A DNA stretch of 43,770 nt from CAZRGV01 sp964599655 (GCA_964599655.1 CAZRGV010000042.1:1-43770), one strand, 5' to 3'. Positions 8,167 to 17,762 are shown, counted from the stretch's first letter. The notes: a model not told the origin generated them from the sequence alone. Program-made: numbers and translations.

Positions 8167-9911
8167 ATGCGTTCCGTTCGACTTGCCGTCGGGCTGGCGT
8201 GCCTGACTTGGATCGGCGTTTCGACGCTCGTTCACGCGCAAACGCACGCGCAAGCGCCCGATCGCGCCACGTTCGATTCGTTGTACCGCTCGTCCTTGAG
8301 TCAGACCGTCCAGGCCGCCGGCTCCCTTACCAACGACCTTCTGCGAGCGAGGGCCCTGGGGGGCCTGGGAGAGTCGCAGATCCAGTTCGGCGACGTCGAG
8401 GCCGGTCGCGCCACCTTGAAGCAAGCGTTGCAGGCCGCGCGCTCGGTTCGGAACTCGATCGAGCAGACCCGAGCCGTCATCGACATCGCCCGATCGCTCG
8501 CGAGGGTTGGCGTCCGGCCCGAGTCGGGCACGCTCGACGAGATGGTTCGCGTGGCCAACGAGATCACCAACCCGTCGGAGAAGGTCCTCGCGCTTCGGCA
8601 GATCGCCGAGGCTCAGGCCACCGGCGGCGATCGGAACGCCGCCCGCGAAACGCTCCGCCAGGCGGTTGAGGCCGCCAACTCGATCGAGCAGAATTCGCTT
8701 CGGGTTTACGGCCTGTCGGAGATCGCCGCGTCGCAGGCCCGTATCGGCGATCGCGACGCCGCCCGCGCCACGTTCGACCGTGCGTTGACGTTGATCAAGA
8801 CGTTCCACGGCGCGGCCTCGCGGATCGCGCTGGCCTTTCTGCTGACCAGCGAGCTCGAATCCGGTCAGTTCGACCTGGCCTTCGAGACCCTCGAGCTTGC
8901 CAAGCAACAACGGCGGTTCGACCGCGGCGACCTGCTCCGCAAGATCACCGACGCGGTCAACGCCGAGGATCCGGCCACGGCCGAGCCGATTCTGAACCGG
9001 CTGCGAAAGGAAGTCGACGCGCTCGACAACGACTTCGACAAGCACCTGGCCTACCGAGGGCTGGCCACGGCTCAGGCACGGCTGGGCCACTTCGACGAGG
9101 CCGTCAAGACCGCGCGCCACCTGGGCCGCGAGGTTCCCGACCCCAGCCATTCCCGAAGCCTGGCCTTCGCGGCGATCGCCCGGCTCCAGGCGTCGGCCGG
9201 CGACGCCGAAGGCGCCCGCAAGCTGCTCCGCGAGGCGTTCGATGCCGCCTCAAAGCCCGAACAGCTCACGGATGTCGTCACCCTCTGGATCGTCGCCAAA
9301 GCGCAGGCCGAGGTGGGCGACCTCGACGGTGCGAAAACCTCGTTGGCGGCCGCCGACGACCTTGACGAGCAGATCGGCTTCGGCACCGAGGCCGAGGCGG
9401 AAGCCCTGGCCGCGATCGCCCAGGCCGAGGCCAAGGCCGGCGACCGCTCGGAGGCCAGCGCCACCTTCCAGAAAGCGCTTCAAACGGCCGCCACCGTTCC
9501 CGAGACGGAGGATTCGGACGTCCGTGCCATGGTCCTGGCGCGCATCGCCCAATCGCAGGCCGAGGCCGGTCAGGTCCCCGAGGCCATCCGCACCGCCTCC
9601 GCGATCCAGGCCCAGCCCCTTCGCGACGAGGCGCTCAAGGACCTCGCCGGCGTCCTCGCCTCCAGCGGCGACGTCGCCGGAGCGCTTCGCGCCGTTCACG
9701 CGATCTCCAACGAGGAGGTGCGGGGGCGCGTCGTCAAGCGAATGGCTCGCTTGCAGGCCCGGGCCGGCCACTCGGCCGATGCCCTCCAATGGACCAACCG
9801 CCTTCGCTCCACNNNNNNNNNNNNNNNNNNNNNCTGCTCGGCATCGCCGAGGGCCTCGCTCAGCGCGATCAGGCCGCCGCGCACGCGTCGGCCGCGAAAC
9901 CTCAGCCCTGA
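8167..9911 (+). CDS. exported TPR-like helical repeat protein (interrupted by gap)
   Basis: Starts at ATG 8167 with a Sec signal peptide (hydrophobic stretch LAVGLACLTWIGVSTLVHA, cut near residue 24). The rest, 548 residues up to the N-run, is built from about 14 degenerate 35-40 residue helical hairpins of the type LRQIAEAQATGGDRNAARETLR, a TPR-like solenoid common in planctomycetes. After the N-run the continuing protein is in a different frame from the one the gap length implies: reading from 9834 gives LLGIAEGLAQRDQ..., which matches the repeat pattern and stops at 9909-9911, whereas the nominal frame gives arginine/serine-rich nonsense. The true gap is therefore 3n+1 bases. Likely a periplasmic protein-protein interaction scaffold; partner unknown. 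Confidence 0.78.
9813..9833. other. assembly gap (21 N)
   Basis: Run of 21 undetermined bases in the repeat protein gene. The flanking frames show that its real length is not a multiple of three. Confidence 0.98.
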
Positions 9912-10039
9912 TTCCGAATCGTCCGGAGCCTCGGCGTCTTGCCGGGTGGGCTTCGTCCACTGAACTTCTGATGTCGAAACGGGTTCGGTGGAACCTGCCC
10001 ACCCTGCGAGAAACGAGCCGACCCGGCGACTCGATCGTC

Positions 10040-11057
10040 TCAATCGCCCTGAACGTGGACCATCCTCAACGGGTCCATCGACCTCCCCGAATGTTCGACG
10101 GGAAGGCGGAACAGGGTCGCTCGGTCGACGCGCTGGAATCCGAGCCCTTCATAGAGCGCCAGGGCCGGCGCGTTCGTCGACGAGGTTTGCACCGAGAGCA
10201 GGTCGGCCATCTGTTCGTGCGCGTGTCNNNNNNNNNNNNNNNNNNNNNNNNNNNNCATACCCCTTGCGACGGTGGTCGGGAGCCACTTCCAGGCCGATCA
10301 GACCGGTGCGCGACCGGCCATCGCCGATCGCGAAGCCGGCGGCGATGTCCCAGGTCCGAGCCCGGGCCACGCAACACTCGTTCCGACGGTCGATCAGACG
10401 CAGGCTCCCGGGATGAAACAGGCCAATCGCCAGCGCCTCCCACCAGTTCGCCGGCATCGCGTCGTCCTCGACCTCCACGCGCACCTGGCGTCTCAGCATC
10501 GTCGAGCGCGGGTCGCGAGGCTCGGGCTCGGTCAGGTCGGCCTCGAGCAACACGGTCGACGCGACCGGCTCGTAACCGTTGCGGCACGCGGCCCGGACAA
10601 AGCTCTCGTGCGACTCGAGAATCCCGGAAAACTCGCTGCCGCCGTAAAGCCCCCAGTAAAACGGGTTGAGCGGATACTGGCCTCCCGCGTAGACGACCTG
10701 GGCCCCTCGCCGTCGCAAGTAACGCTCGGCGGCCAGAAACAGGCGGTGCTCCAGGTCCGGGTCGTCCAGCCCACGCTCGGTGACGAGCATCGCGATGGTG
10801 CCCATCGAGCGATCGAGCCGGTGCGACGGGCCGTCCGGCTGTTCGGGTCCGAAGCCGGCGTGGATGAAACCGACCGGCTGGCCGTCTCGGACCGCGACGA
10901 TCAACCCCCGCGCATCAAAGCCGAGCTTGCCCATGATCAGGGCATCGAACTCGTGGACGTTCAACGGCCGGACGACACTTCGGCCCGTCGAAGCGCGGTT
11001 CCAGAGTTCGACCAAAGCCGGCCCATCGCCATTACGAAACGTGCGGAAACCAGTCAC
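10040..11057 (-). CDS. tandem GNAT-fold N-acetyltransferase (interrupted by gap)
   Basis: Cytoplasmic acetyltransferase with two GNAT-like halves, about 340 aa in total. The N-terminal half (residues 1-150, beginning MTGFRTFRNGDGPALVELWNRA) is a degenerate GNAT domain. The C-terminal half carries the acetyl-CoA motif A, GLIGLEVAPDHRRKGY, exactly at the gap edge. Beyond the N-run the protein resumes in a different frame with the family's closing motif (SVQTSSTNAPALALYEGLGFQ) and stops at 10040. The true gap must be a multiple of three, not 28. The tandem layout recalls mycothiol-synthase-type proteins, but the substrate cannot be inferred. The start is ATG 11057. The Rieske gene lies 150 nt upstream on the same strand. 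Confidence 0.8.
10228..10255. other. assembly gap (28 N)
   Basis: Run of 28 undetermined bases falling in the acetyl-CoA-binding loop of the GNAT gene. The flanking frames are incompatible with a 28-nt length. Confidence 0.98.
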
Positions 11058-11207
11058 CAGGGGAATTACTTCACTGAGGGAGGGGCCCGTCAGAGCACCC
11101 GTTCCGGAGGAATGAGTTTGGATCGACTTCGTGACATTGTACGCAATCGCCGCGATTTCGGTGACGACCCGGATTCGGAATTCGATCCCGATCGCCCGTC
11201 GAAGGTC

Positions 11208-11516
11208 TCAAGGGACCTCGACCATCACATCCCGCCCTTCGATTTTCACGGCAAAGACCGGCTGCTTGATCCGGGTGCCGATCAGGCACCGCCCGCTTCG
11301 CACGTCGAACTGCCAACCGTGCCAGGGACAGGTGACGATCGTGCCGTCCAACGTCCCCTCGGCCAGCGGTCCACCTTGATGGGGGCAAATGCCGTCGATG
11401 GCCGAGATCGTGCCCCCCACGTTGAACAGGGCGAAGATCCGGCCGTCGTGTTCGACCTCCTTCGAGGCCCCAGGTGGCAGTTCGTCCAGGGTCGCCATCT
11501 TGACGAAGCCCGGCAT
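11208..11516 (-). CDS. Rieske [2Fe-2S] ferredoxin-like protein
   Basis: 102-aa stand-alone Rieske protein. Both cluster-binding boxes are intact: CPHQGG (Cys and His, near residues 44-46) and CPWHGW (Cys and His, near residues 63-66), spaced as in NirD- and BphA3-type ferredoxins. There is no signal peptide, so it is a cytoplasmic electron carrier or a small subunit of an oxygenase or reductase. No oxygenase or nitrite reductase lies nearby, so the partner is unknown. Starts at ATG 11516 and diverges from the histidine kinase gene across a 277-nt spacer. Confidence 0.9.
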   Translation of the reverse strand: MPGFVKMATLDELPPGASKEVEHDGRIFALFNVGGTISAIDGICPHQGGPLAEGTLDGTIVTCPWHGWQFDVRSGRCLIGTRIKQPVFAVKIEGRDVMVEVP

Positions 11517-11793
11517 GCGGTCGACTCCTTCCCCCTTGTGGCCTGGTTTCCTTGGCTCGGTTCACTCCCCAGTCCCGTTATTAAGAATAAGGTGGACTCG
11601 CCTGTCAATCGCGTCAAGTCACGCGGCAGGTTGAGTCGTTCCGCAACGACCGAGCCGCTCCGGCCCCTCCCGAGCAACCGGGCCATCCTCCCAACGGCCG
11701 GGGCGGACCGGTTGACGCGATCGGTGAGTCTCGATTAGGCTCAAAGTACGTCGCGCCAGGCACCTTGGCGCTCTTACGTTGAGGGATCGCTCC

Positions 11794-13509
11794 GTGGCCT
11801 CGCTGTTCGTCATCCAAGGGGCCGACCAGGGCAAGCGGTTCGAGCTCAAAGCCTTGCCGATGGCCCTGGGTCGGGACGGTTCGAACCCGATCCGGCTACA
11901 CGACAACGAGGTCTCCCGCCGCCACGCCGAGCTTCGACCCACCGGCGCCTCGGCCTTCAAGCTGGTCGATCTCGGCTCGGCCAACGGGACCTACGTCAAC
12001 GGTCAGCCGATCGATCAGGCCCCGTTGCGCTCGGGCGACCAGATCCGCCTCGGTCAGACGTTGCTCCTCTACAGCGAGGGACCGCCCCAGGCTCGAGAGC
12101 TCACCGAGCGCGTCGACCTGCTCAGCCGCGCCAGTCCCGACGACCGATCCGCGATCGTCCGAAGCATCTCGGCCGACGACGGCTCCCGCATGCTCTTCGC
12201 CCCCGAAAGCGCCGGCGAGTGGCTCAAGGTCCGCCTGGCCAACCTCTCGGTCATGTACCAGGCCACCCAGGCCATCAGCCATATTCTCGACCTCGACGAG
12301 CTGCTCCCGCAAATCCTTCAGCTCGTCTTCGAGTCGATCGGCGCCGACCGGGGCGCCATCCTCCTGGCCGGCGAGGAGGGCGGCCACCTCGTTCCCAAGG
12401 CCGTCCGCTGGCGCGGGCAAGCCGAGCCCGACGAACGGCTCCGCATTTCCGAGACGATCATCCACCACGTTCGAGAGACCGGCCAGGGAGTCATCACCAC
12501 CGACGCCCCCACCGACGCGCGGTTCGGACCCTCCCAGTCAATCGTCGACTACGCCATCCGGGAAGCCATTTGCGTCCCCATCCAGGGCCGGCACATGACC
12601 CTCGGCGTCCTCTACGCCGACACCCTCGCCCCCGGCGAGCTTTCCCGATCGGCCCTGGGCGAAGTCGCCCCCAGGAGCCGATTCACCCAGGAACACCTGA
12701 TGCTCATGATCGCCATCGGCCACCAGGCGGGCCTGGCGATTGAGAACACCCAGTTTTATCAGGCCAAGATCCAGGCCGAGCGGCTCGCGGCCGTCGGCCA
12801 GACCATCGCCACCCTCTCCCATCACATCAAGAACATCCTCCAAGGCATCCACGGCGGTGGCTCGCTCATCGAACTCGGACTGAACCAGAAAGACGAAACG
12901 CTCATCCGACGCGGCTGGACCATCCTCGAAAAGAACCAGGTGAAGATTTACAACCTGGTCATGGATATGCTCTCCTTCTCGAAGGACCGCGAACCCGCCC
13001 TCGAGCAGGCCAACCTCAACGAAGTGGTCGGCGACGTCGTCGAGCTCATGAACGCCAGGGCCGACGAGCTCGGCGTCCGCCTCCATTGGCGGCCGGCCGA
13101 AGCCATCCCCCCCGTGCTCCTCGATCCCGACGGCATCCATCGCGCCGTGCTCAACATCGTCACCAACGCCATCGATGCCTCCGAAAACGTCGAAAACGCT
13201 CAGGTCACTGTCTCCACCACCTGGGACCCCGCCACCGACACCGCCCGCGTCGTCATCGAGGACAACGGCGTCGGCATCGCCGAGGACGAGCTGCCGGTCA
13301 TCTTCCAAATCTTCGCCTCCACCAAGGGAACCCGCGGCACCGGCCTCGGCCTGCCCGTCTCGCAGAAAATCGTCCGCGAGCACGGCGGACGCATCGTCGT
13401 CTCCTCCACCGTCGGTCAAGGCTCCCGGTTCGTCATCGAGCTCCCCCAGCGCAAGGCCGCCGACGGCCCAGGCCACGACGACCCCACAGGCACCACCGGC
13501 GACTCGTAA
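11794..13509 (+). CDS. FHA-GAF sensor histidine kinase
   Basis: 571-aa soluble hybrid sensor. Residues 1-95 form an FHA phosphothreonine-binding domain (SRRHAEL and GSANGTYVNG). Residues about 150-315 form a GAF domain (LFESIGADRGAILL..., ICVPIQG, LGVLYAD). The kinase core follows, with an H-box SHHIKN (phospho-acceptor His343) and an ATPase domain with N-box NIVTNAIDAS, G1 DNGVGI and G2 GTGLGL. No membrane segment is present, so signals are sensed in the cytoplasm. The GTG at 11794 is preferred because it places the FHA start directly after the initiator; a TTG at 11779 in the same frame would add five residues. The residue after the phospho-acceptor is His where most kinases have Glu/Asp. 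The FHA domain suggests cross-talk with Ser/Thr kinases, which are abundant in planctomycetes. A response regulator is not adjacent. Confidence 0.9.
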   Translation: MASLFVIQGADQGKRFELKALPMALGRDGSNPIRLHDNEVSRRHAELRPTGASAFKLVDLGSANGTYVNGQPIDQAPLRSGDQIRLGQTLLLYSEGPPQARELTERVDLLSRASPDDRSAIVRSISADDGSRMLFAPESAGEWLKVRLANLSVMYQATQAISHILDLDELLPQILQLVFESIGADRGAILLAGEEGGHLVPKAVRWRGQAEPDERLRISETIIHHVRETGQGVITTDAPTDARFGPSQSIVDYAIREAICVPIQGRHMTLGVLYADTLAPGELSRSALGEVAPRSRFTQEHLMLMIAIGHQAGLAIENTQFYQAKIQAERLAAVGQTIATLSHHIKNILQGIHGGGSLIELGLNQKDETLIRRGWTILEKNQVKIYNLVMDMLSFSKDREPALEQANLNEVVGDVVELMNARADELGVRLHWRPAEAIPPVLLDPDGIHRAVLNIVTNAIDASENVENAQVTVSTTWDPATDTARVVIEDNGVGIAEDELPVIFQIFASTKGTRGTGLGLPVSQKIVREHGGRIVVSSTVGQGSRFVIELPQRKAADGPGHDDPTGTTGDS

Positions 13510-13638
13510 GCCGCATCATCCCCCTCGCCCCGTGATCGCCCGACTCGTCGGCTCGCCCCACCGAACTCCTTACGCCACAAAAAAATCGGCGAATCACACC
13601 CACCCGGCAAGAAACCCCTCTCCCGGGCCAGCTCCCCC

Positions 13639-14085
13639 TCAAGAGCGAATCGCCAGCAGCCTCCCCGCCCGCCGCCGAAGCGATTCCCAAGGCTCGTCCA
13701 GCACCATCGGCGCCTCCAGCGGCTCCCCCTCCAACGGCTCCGGCCGCCCCTCGCGATCCACCTGAACAAATTGCATCAAACCATCCATCCACGGACTGGT
13801 TCGACCCGCCAGAGGCGTTCCAAACAGGGCGACGACCACCTGGGCCCGGGCGCGATGGACCTCGGTCCCTCGAATTTCGATGACCTGGCCGATCGGCACC
13901 GGTTCGTAGCACCGCAGGTCGAGCACGCGCTTGAGCACGAGGTTGGCCATGGCTCCGGCGGCTCGGTAGGCGGTGGCGTAGCCGGCCTCCAGGGCCAGCG
14001 ACATCAAGACTCCCGCGTAGAGAGTCCCGTGGTGATTCGCGTCTCTGGGCAGAATCAGCCGGTGCGTCAGGGTCTCTTCGAGCAT
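13639..14085 (-). CDS. hotdog-fold acyl-CoA thioesterase
   Basis: 148-aa single-hotdog protein. The N-terminal ILPRDANHHGTLYAGVLM segment is the acyl-CoA thioesterase (4HBT/YciA-type) signature: the HGTLYAG helix start contains the active-site region, with the usual Asp/Asn-rich turn before it. The central strands (IEIRGTEVHRARAQVVVALFG) complete the fold. It hydrolyses acyl-CoA thioesters in the cytoplasm; chain-length preference is unknown. Starts at ATG 14085. It is convergent with the histidine kinase gene; 129 nt separate the stops. Confidence 0.83.
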   Translation of the reverse strand: MLEETLTHRLILPRDANHHGTLYAGVLMSLALEAGYATAYRAAGAMANLVLKRVLDLRCYEPVPIGQVIEIRGTEVHRARAQVVVALFGTPLAGRTSPWMDGLMQFVQVDREGRPEPLEGEPLEAPMVLDEPWESLRRRAGRLLAIRS

Positions 14086-14748
14086 CGTGAAGGGCTCGAC
14101 CGGACGGGATGTCGGGCATCAGGGGACACGCGCGCCGGAATTCGGAGGAAGCCTACCGCGCCTCGGGCGGGTCCGCAACGGCTCGATCGGCCTGGGCGAG
14201 ACCCCGGCGATCGGGCCGAATCCTCGACCGCCCACATCCTCCCGCTGAATTCTCCTCCCCTTCACAACCGATTCCAACGGGGCTCGTACCCTGATTTCTG
14301 GTAGGATGGTCGTCACAGACTCCACCCCTCGGCGTATGACTGGTTGGATGCGAAACGGAAACATCCCGCGGTCCGGTGTTGATCCCTGGAAACGGAGACC
14401 CTCGCCTCGCCAGGAATGGCAAGAACCCACGCTCGTCGGAAGCGCCCCGCGCCGAGTCGCCGAGCCGCGCCGTCGCCAGCCTTGGCGTCGACAGGCAATG
14501 TTCAGGTTGTCGGTTTTGTACGTTAGACAGGATATCAAACGACTTTCTTCGCGCGCGAAAGAGGAACCAATCGCACGTTTTCATGATTTTTTTTCGTTGA
14601 AACCACCCAAGATCTCACTTTAAGCTATTGCCCGAAGGTACGCCGTTTGCTTGGACCAGAGACCGCGTTGCCGCCAGGGCCCTGGCGCGTTTGGTGGCAC
14701 CCGATCCTTTCCCGCGGCTCGTTCGCGTCGCCCGAGAGTACGTGACCC
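14086..14748. other. divergent intergenic region, thioesterase / xerC
   Basis: 663 nt with no convincing gene. Small open frames on both strands are arginine/proline-rich and lack start signals. From about 14500 to 14635 the sequence is clearly AT-richer than its surroundings, including a run of eight T near 14586, and is the likely site of xerC promoter elements. I cannot define exact hexamers or any conserved RNA fold. Confidence 0.5.
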
Positions 14749-15633
14749 ATGCACGAAACGATCTCGGCGTTTCTGACTCATCTTCGCGACGAGCGGTCGG
14801 CGTCCCCGCACACGCTCCGATCGTACGAGCACGACCTGGCCCTCTTCGACTCGTACCTCAAGACGATCCGGGGCGACGGGGCCGACCCCGTCCACGCCGA
14901 TGCCCGACGGCTCCGCGCCTATGCCGCCTGGCTGAGCAGTCGTGGATACGCCGCCAGCACCATCGCGCGCCGACTGGCCAGCCTTCGGTCGTTTTACAAG
15001 TATCAGAGGCGGCAAGGGGTGGTCGCGGCCGATCCGGCCGGCGGTCTTCGCAACCCCAAGCAGCCGAAACGTTTGCCCAAGCTTCTCGCGGTCGACGAGC
15101 TGGTTCGCTTTCTCGACGCCCTGCCGACGACCACCGCTCGGGGTGTTCGCGATCGGGCGATGTTCGAGACCCTCTATGGCGGCGGTTTGCGCGTCAGCGA
15201 GCTGGTCGGCCTGAACCTTGACGACCTGGAGTTCGATCGCGAGCTGCTGCGGATTCGCGGCAAGGGACGTCGCGAGCGCCTCTGCCCGGTCGGGCCAATG
15301 GCCCTGCTCTGGCTTCGACACTGGCTGCCGCTGCGTCGGCCGGCACGGCCGGAGGAGCCCGCCGTGTTCCTCAACCGTTTTGGCAAGCGGCTCACCGCTC
15401 GAAGCGTGGGCCGGCTGCTGGAGAACCAGCTCACGTCGCAGGGGCTCCACCTCTCGGCGAGCCCCCACACGCTGCGACATAGCTTCGCCACCCATCTTCT
15501 CGACCGGGGAGCCGACCTCCGAAGCGTGCAGGAGCTTCTGGGACATCGCCGGTTGACCACGACCCAGATTTACACCCACGTGACCCGTGAACGCCTGATC
15601 GAGGCCTACAAGGATGCTCATCCACGGGCGTGA
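14749..15633 (+). CDS. XerC/XerD-type tyrosine recombinase
   Basis: 294-aa tyrosine site-specific recombinase of the length expected for chromosome-dimer resolution enzymes. The N-terminal SAM-like DNA-binding domain (residues 1-90) is followed by the catalytic domain with all conserved residues: Arg148 (GLRVSEL), Lys172 (RGKGRRER), His240 and Arg243 (HTLRHSFATHLL), His266 (LGHRRLTTTQ) and nucleophile Tyr275 (IYTHV). In the known system XerC and XerD act together at the dif site in the replication terminus. No phage, integron or transposon genes and no att-like repeats surround it, so a housekeeping role is more likely than a mobile-element one. XerC and XerD cannot be separated from one sequence alone. 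Confidence 0.9.
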   Translation: MHETISAFLTHLRDERSASPHTLRSYEHDLALFDSYLKTIRGDGADPVHADARRLRAYAAWLSSRGYAASTIARRLASLRSFYKYQRRQGVVAADPAGGLRNPKQPKRLPKLLAVDELVRFLDALPTTTARGVRDRAMFETLYGGGLRVSELVGLNLDDLEFDRELLRIRGKGRRERLCPVGPMALLWLRHWLPLRRPARPEEPAVFLNRFGKRLTARSVGRLLENQLTSQGLHLSASPHTLRHSFATHLLDRGADLRSVQELLGHRRLTTTQIYTHVTRERLIEAYKDAHPRA

Positions 15634-15916
15634 ATCGCTCTTGTGTCCAAAGACTCCGCCCCGTCGTTTCCCGTGATCTCGATTCGATGAGTTTTGACGA
15701 CCAGCCCGCTGTGATGTATATCCTTAGCAACACCCTTCCTGTGCGTCGGCTCTCCCCAACCGCCGACGACTGGACCCACGTTCGGCAACGGGCCGAGCCC
15801 GTGCCGGGCGCCGCGTTCCGTGCGGACTGTTCGGGCGAATTCCTCCTTCTTACACTCAGGGATGATCGACCGGCCTCGCGCCCCTCGCGCTTGCGCCAAA
15901 ATGGAAGACTATCCTC

Positions 15917-17440
15917 ATGAGCTGCCAACGCCTTCTGATCGTCCACGCCGACGATTCGATTCGAACGTTGATGTTCTCCATGCTCCAGACGCTGGGACAT
16001 CGGCTAGAGGAAGCGTCGAACGACCGTTCCGCCGTTCGGATGTTGACCAACGCCCAGGCCCACCTGGTCCTCGTGGGCGATGACCCGGCCAACGCGGAAG
16101 AAGCCAGCGAGACCCTCGAGTTCCTGGCCTACCTCCGCCGCAAGCATCCCGGCGTCCCCGTCATCGTCTTCAGCAGCGATCCAAAGCCCGATCGCACCCG
16201 GGAAATCCTTCAGCAAGGCGCCTCGTCCGTCCTCCGTTTCCCCATGCCCGCGACCCAGCTCCGAGCCGCCGTCGCCCAGGCGCTGCCGATTCCGGAGCCA
16301 ACCCCCGCGCCGCCTCGACACGATCCGGCCTTCCACGGCCCCAGTCACGCGGAGGCGCGTTGGGCCGAGCCGCCCCTCGGCACCCTTCGAAATGGCAATG
16401 GCCAGGCCCAGGCCCAGGGAACCCTGCCCTCCGATCCCTCAACCCAAGGCCGCTCGGAACCGGCCTTCGGCCTGCTCGGCGAAGACCCCGTGCTTCGACA
16501 GGCCGTCGAGCTGGCCGAGGCCATCGCCCCCACCCGGGCTCCGGTCCTCATCGTCGGCGAGCCCGGTACCGGCAAGTCGATGCTCGCCCGCGGCCTGCAC
16601 CGGAAGAGCCCCCGCGCCCAGGGCCCCTTCCTCGAGTTCACCTGCGCCTCCTTCAAAGAGTCGGCCCTCGAGCTCGAGCTCTTCGGCCGACGCGGCTCCG
16701 GCCCCGCCGACCCCGATCGCATCGGCCGGATCGGCCAGGCGCACGGCGGGACCCTCTTCATCGACGACATCCCCTCACTCCCCCCGGCCCTTCAGTACAA
16801 GCTGCTTCGCGTCCTCCGTGACGGCGAGTTCGAGCCGATCGGTGCGAGCCAGCCGACCCAGGTCGACTGCCGCATCATCGTCGGCTCGACCGAGGACCTC
16901 ACGCCCCTGGTCGAGAGCGACCTGTTCCGCCACGACCTGTTCTACGCCCTCAGCGTCGTCACCCTCAAGCTGCCGCCCCTACGTCAGCGAGGCGTCGACA
17001 TCATCCGACTGGCCGAGTACTTCCGCGACCGATTCGCCCGCGAGGCCGGCAAGCCCATCACCGGATTCACGCCCGACGCCCTCGACCTGCTCCGCAACCA
17101 CGTCTGGCCCGGAAACGTCCAGGAACTCCGACGCACCGTCGAACGCGCCGTCGTCGTCTCCCGAGGCCCCGCCATCGACGCAAGCCAGTTGACCATCGGT
17201 GCCCGGCCTCCGCACGCCCTCAGGCCAAGCACCCCCTCGCGAGCCGTCCTCGCACGCGACATCCTCCCCCTCAAGGAGGCCCTGGAGGAACCCGAAAAGC
17301 AGCTCATCCTTCAGGCCCTTCAGGCCCTCAACTGGAACCGACAGGAAACCGCCCGAGTCCTCGACATCAACCGCACCACGCTCTACAAGAAGATGAAAAA
17401 GTACGGCCTGCTCTACGACGAGCCCGTCTGGGTCAACTAA
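15917..17440 (+). CDS. NtrC-like AAA+ regulator with pseudo-receiver and no GAFTGA loop
   Basis: 507 aa: receiver-like domain (1-125), Pro/Gln-rich linker (125-185), AAA+ domain (185-415) and Fis-type helix-turn-helix (455-500). Retained: Walker A GEPGTGKS (214-221), a Walker B-like GGTLFIDDI (277-285), the WPGNVQELRR sensor-II region and Arg338, which matches PspF Arg162. Altered: the receiver position for the phosphorylated Asp is Gly54, and the conserved receiver Lys is Phe108. The stretch between ELFG (254-257) and Walker B is RRGSGPADPDRIGRIGQAH with no GAFTGA. The Walker B Glu is Asp284, and the equivalent of PspF Arg168 is Ala344. In the known family GAFTGA contacts sigma54, so this protein is unlikely to be a standard sigma54 activator. 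GAFTGA-less relatives such as TyrR and Rhodobacter NtrC work with sigma70. A strong terminator follows. Confidence 0.88.
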   Translation: MSCQRLLIVHADDSIRTLMFSMLQTLGHRLEEASNDRSAVRMLTNAQAHLVLVGDDPANAEEASETLEFLAYLRRKHPGVPVIVFSSDPKPDRTREILQQGASSVLRFPMPATQLRAAVAQALPIPEPTPAPPRHDPAFHGPSHAEARWAEPPLGTLRNGNGQAQAQGTLPSDPSTQGRSEPAFGLLGEDPVLRQAVELAEAIAPTRAPVLIVGEPGTGKSMLARGLHRKSPRAQGPFLEFTCASFKESALELELFGRRGSGPADPDRIGRIGQAHGGTLFIDDIPSLPPALQYKLLRVLRDGEFEPIGASQPTQVDCRIIVGSTEDLTPLVESDLFRHDLFYALSVVTLKLPPLRQRGVDIIRLAEYFRDRFAREAGKPITGFTPDALDLLRNHVWPGNVQELRRTVERAVVVSRGPAIDASQLTIGARPPHALRPSTPSRAVLARDILPLKEALEEPEKQLILQALQALNWNRQETARVLDINRTTLYKKMKKYGLLYDEPVWVN

Positions 17441-17467
17441 ACACACCACGACCCTAGCCCCCCACCT

Positions 17468-17505
17468 GGCCGGAACCGGCTCTCCTCCCAGAGCCGGTCC
17501 CGGCC
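17468..17505 (+). terminator. strong hairpin terminator after the NtrC-like regulator
   Basis: GGCCGG (17468-17473) and ACCGGCTCT (17475-17483) pair with AGAGCCGGT (17490-17498) and CCGGCC (17500-17505). The result is a 15-bp stem with one mismatch and a 6-nt loop, 28 nt after the stop. A pyrimidine-rich tract (CCTCTCGTTCTCC) follows. Confidence 0.72.
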
Positions 17506-17762
17506 CCTCTCGTTCTCCCTCCCCTCGATCGGAGTCCGTGGCCCCGATCCGCGTCGTCCGTTCCCAACCCTGAGAATCCGCGATCGTCACGCGCGAGACT
17601 CTCAACGGCACGACCGCCCCATCTCAAAAAAACAACGGTATCCCGAAAGAATCTTCGACAGCGCGCGACGCGCACCCAGGTGGACAAGCCCTCGCAATAC
17701 CAAGAAGTTGCGCCGTTTCGTCTGATTCATGATTGATCCGGTCATTGAATACAAGATCCACT

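Noticed and set aside
14306..14623. Small open frame of 105 codons upstream of xerC
   Set aside because: Arg/Pro-rich product, no Shine-Dalgarno, no recognisable motif; better explained as promoter-containing spacer.
14749..15633. XerC-like recombinase as a marker of an integrated mobile element
   Set aside because: Length and motifs fit the housekeeping Xer type. No att-like repeats, tRNA target or phage genes are nearby.
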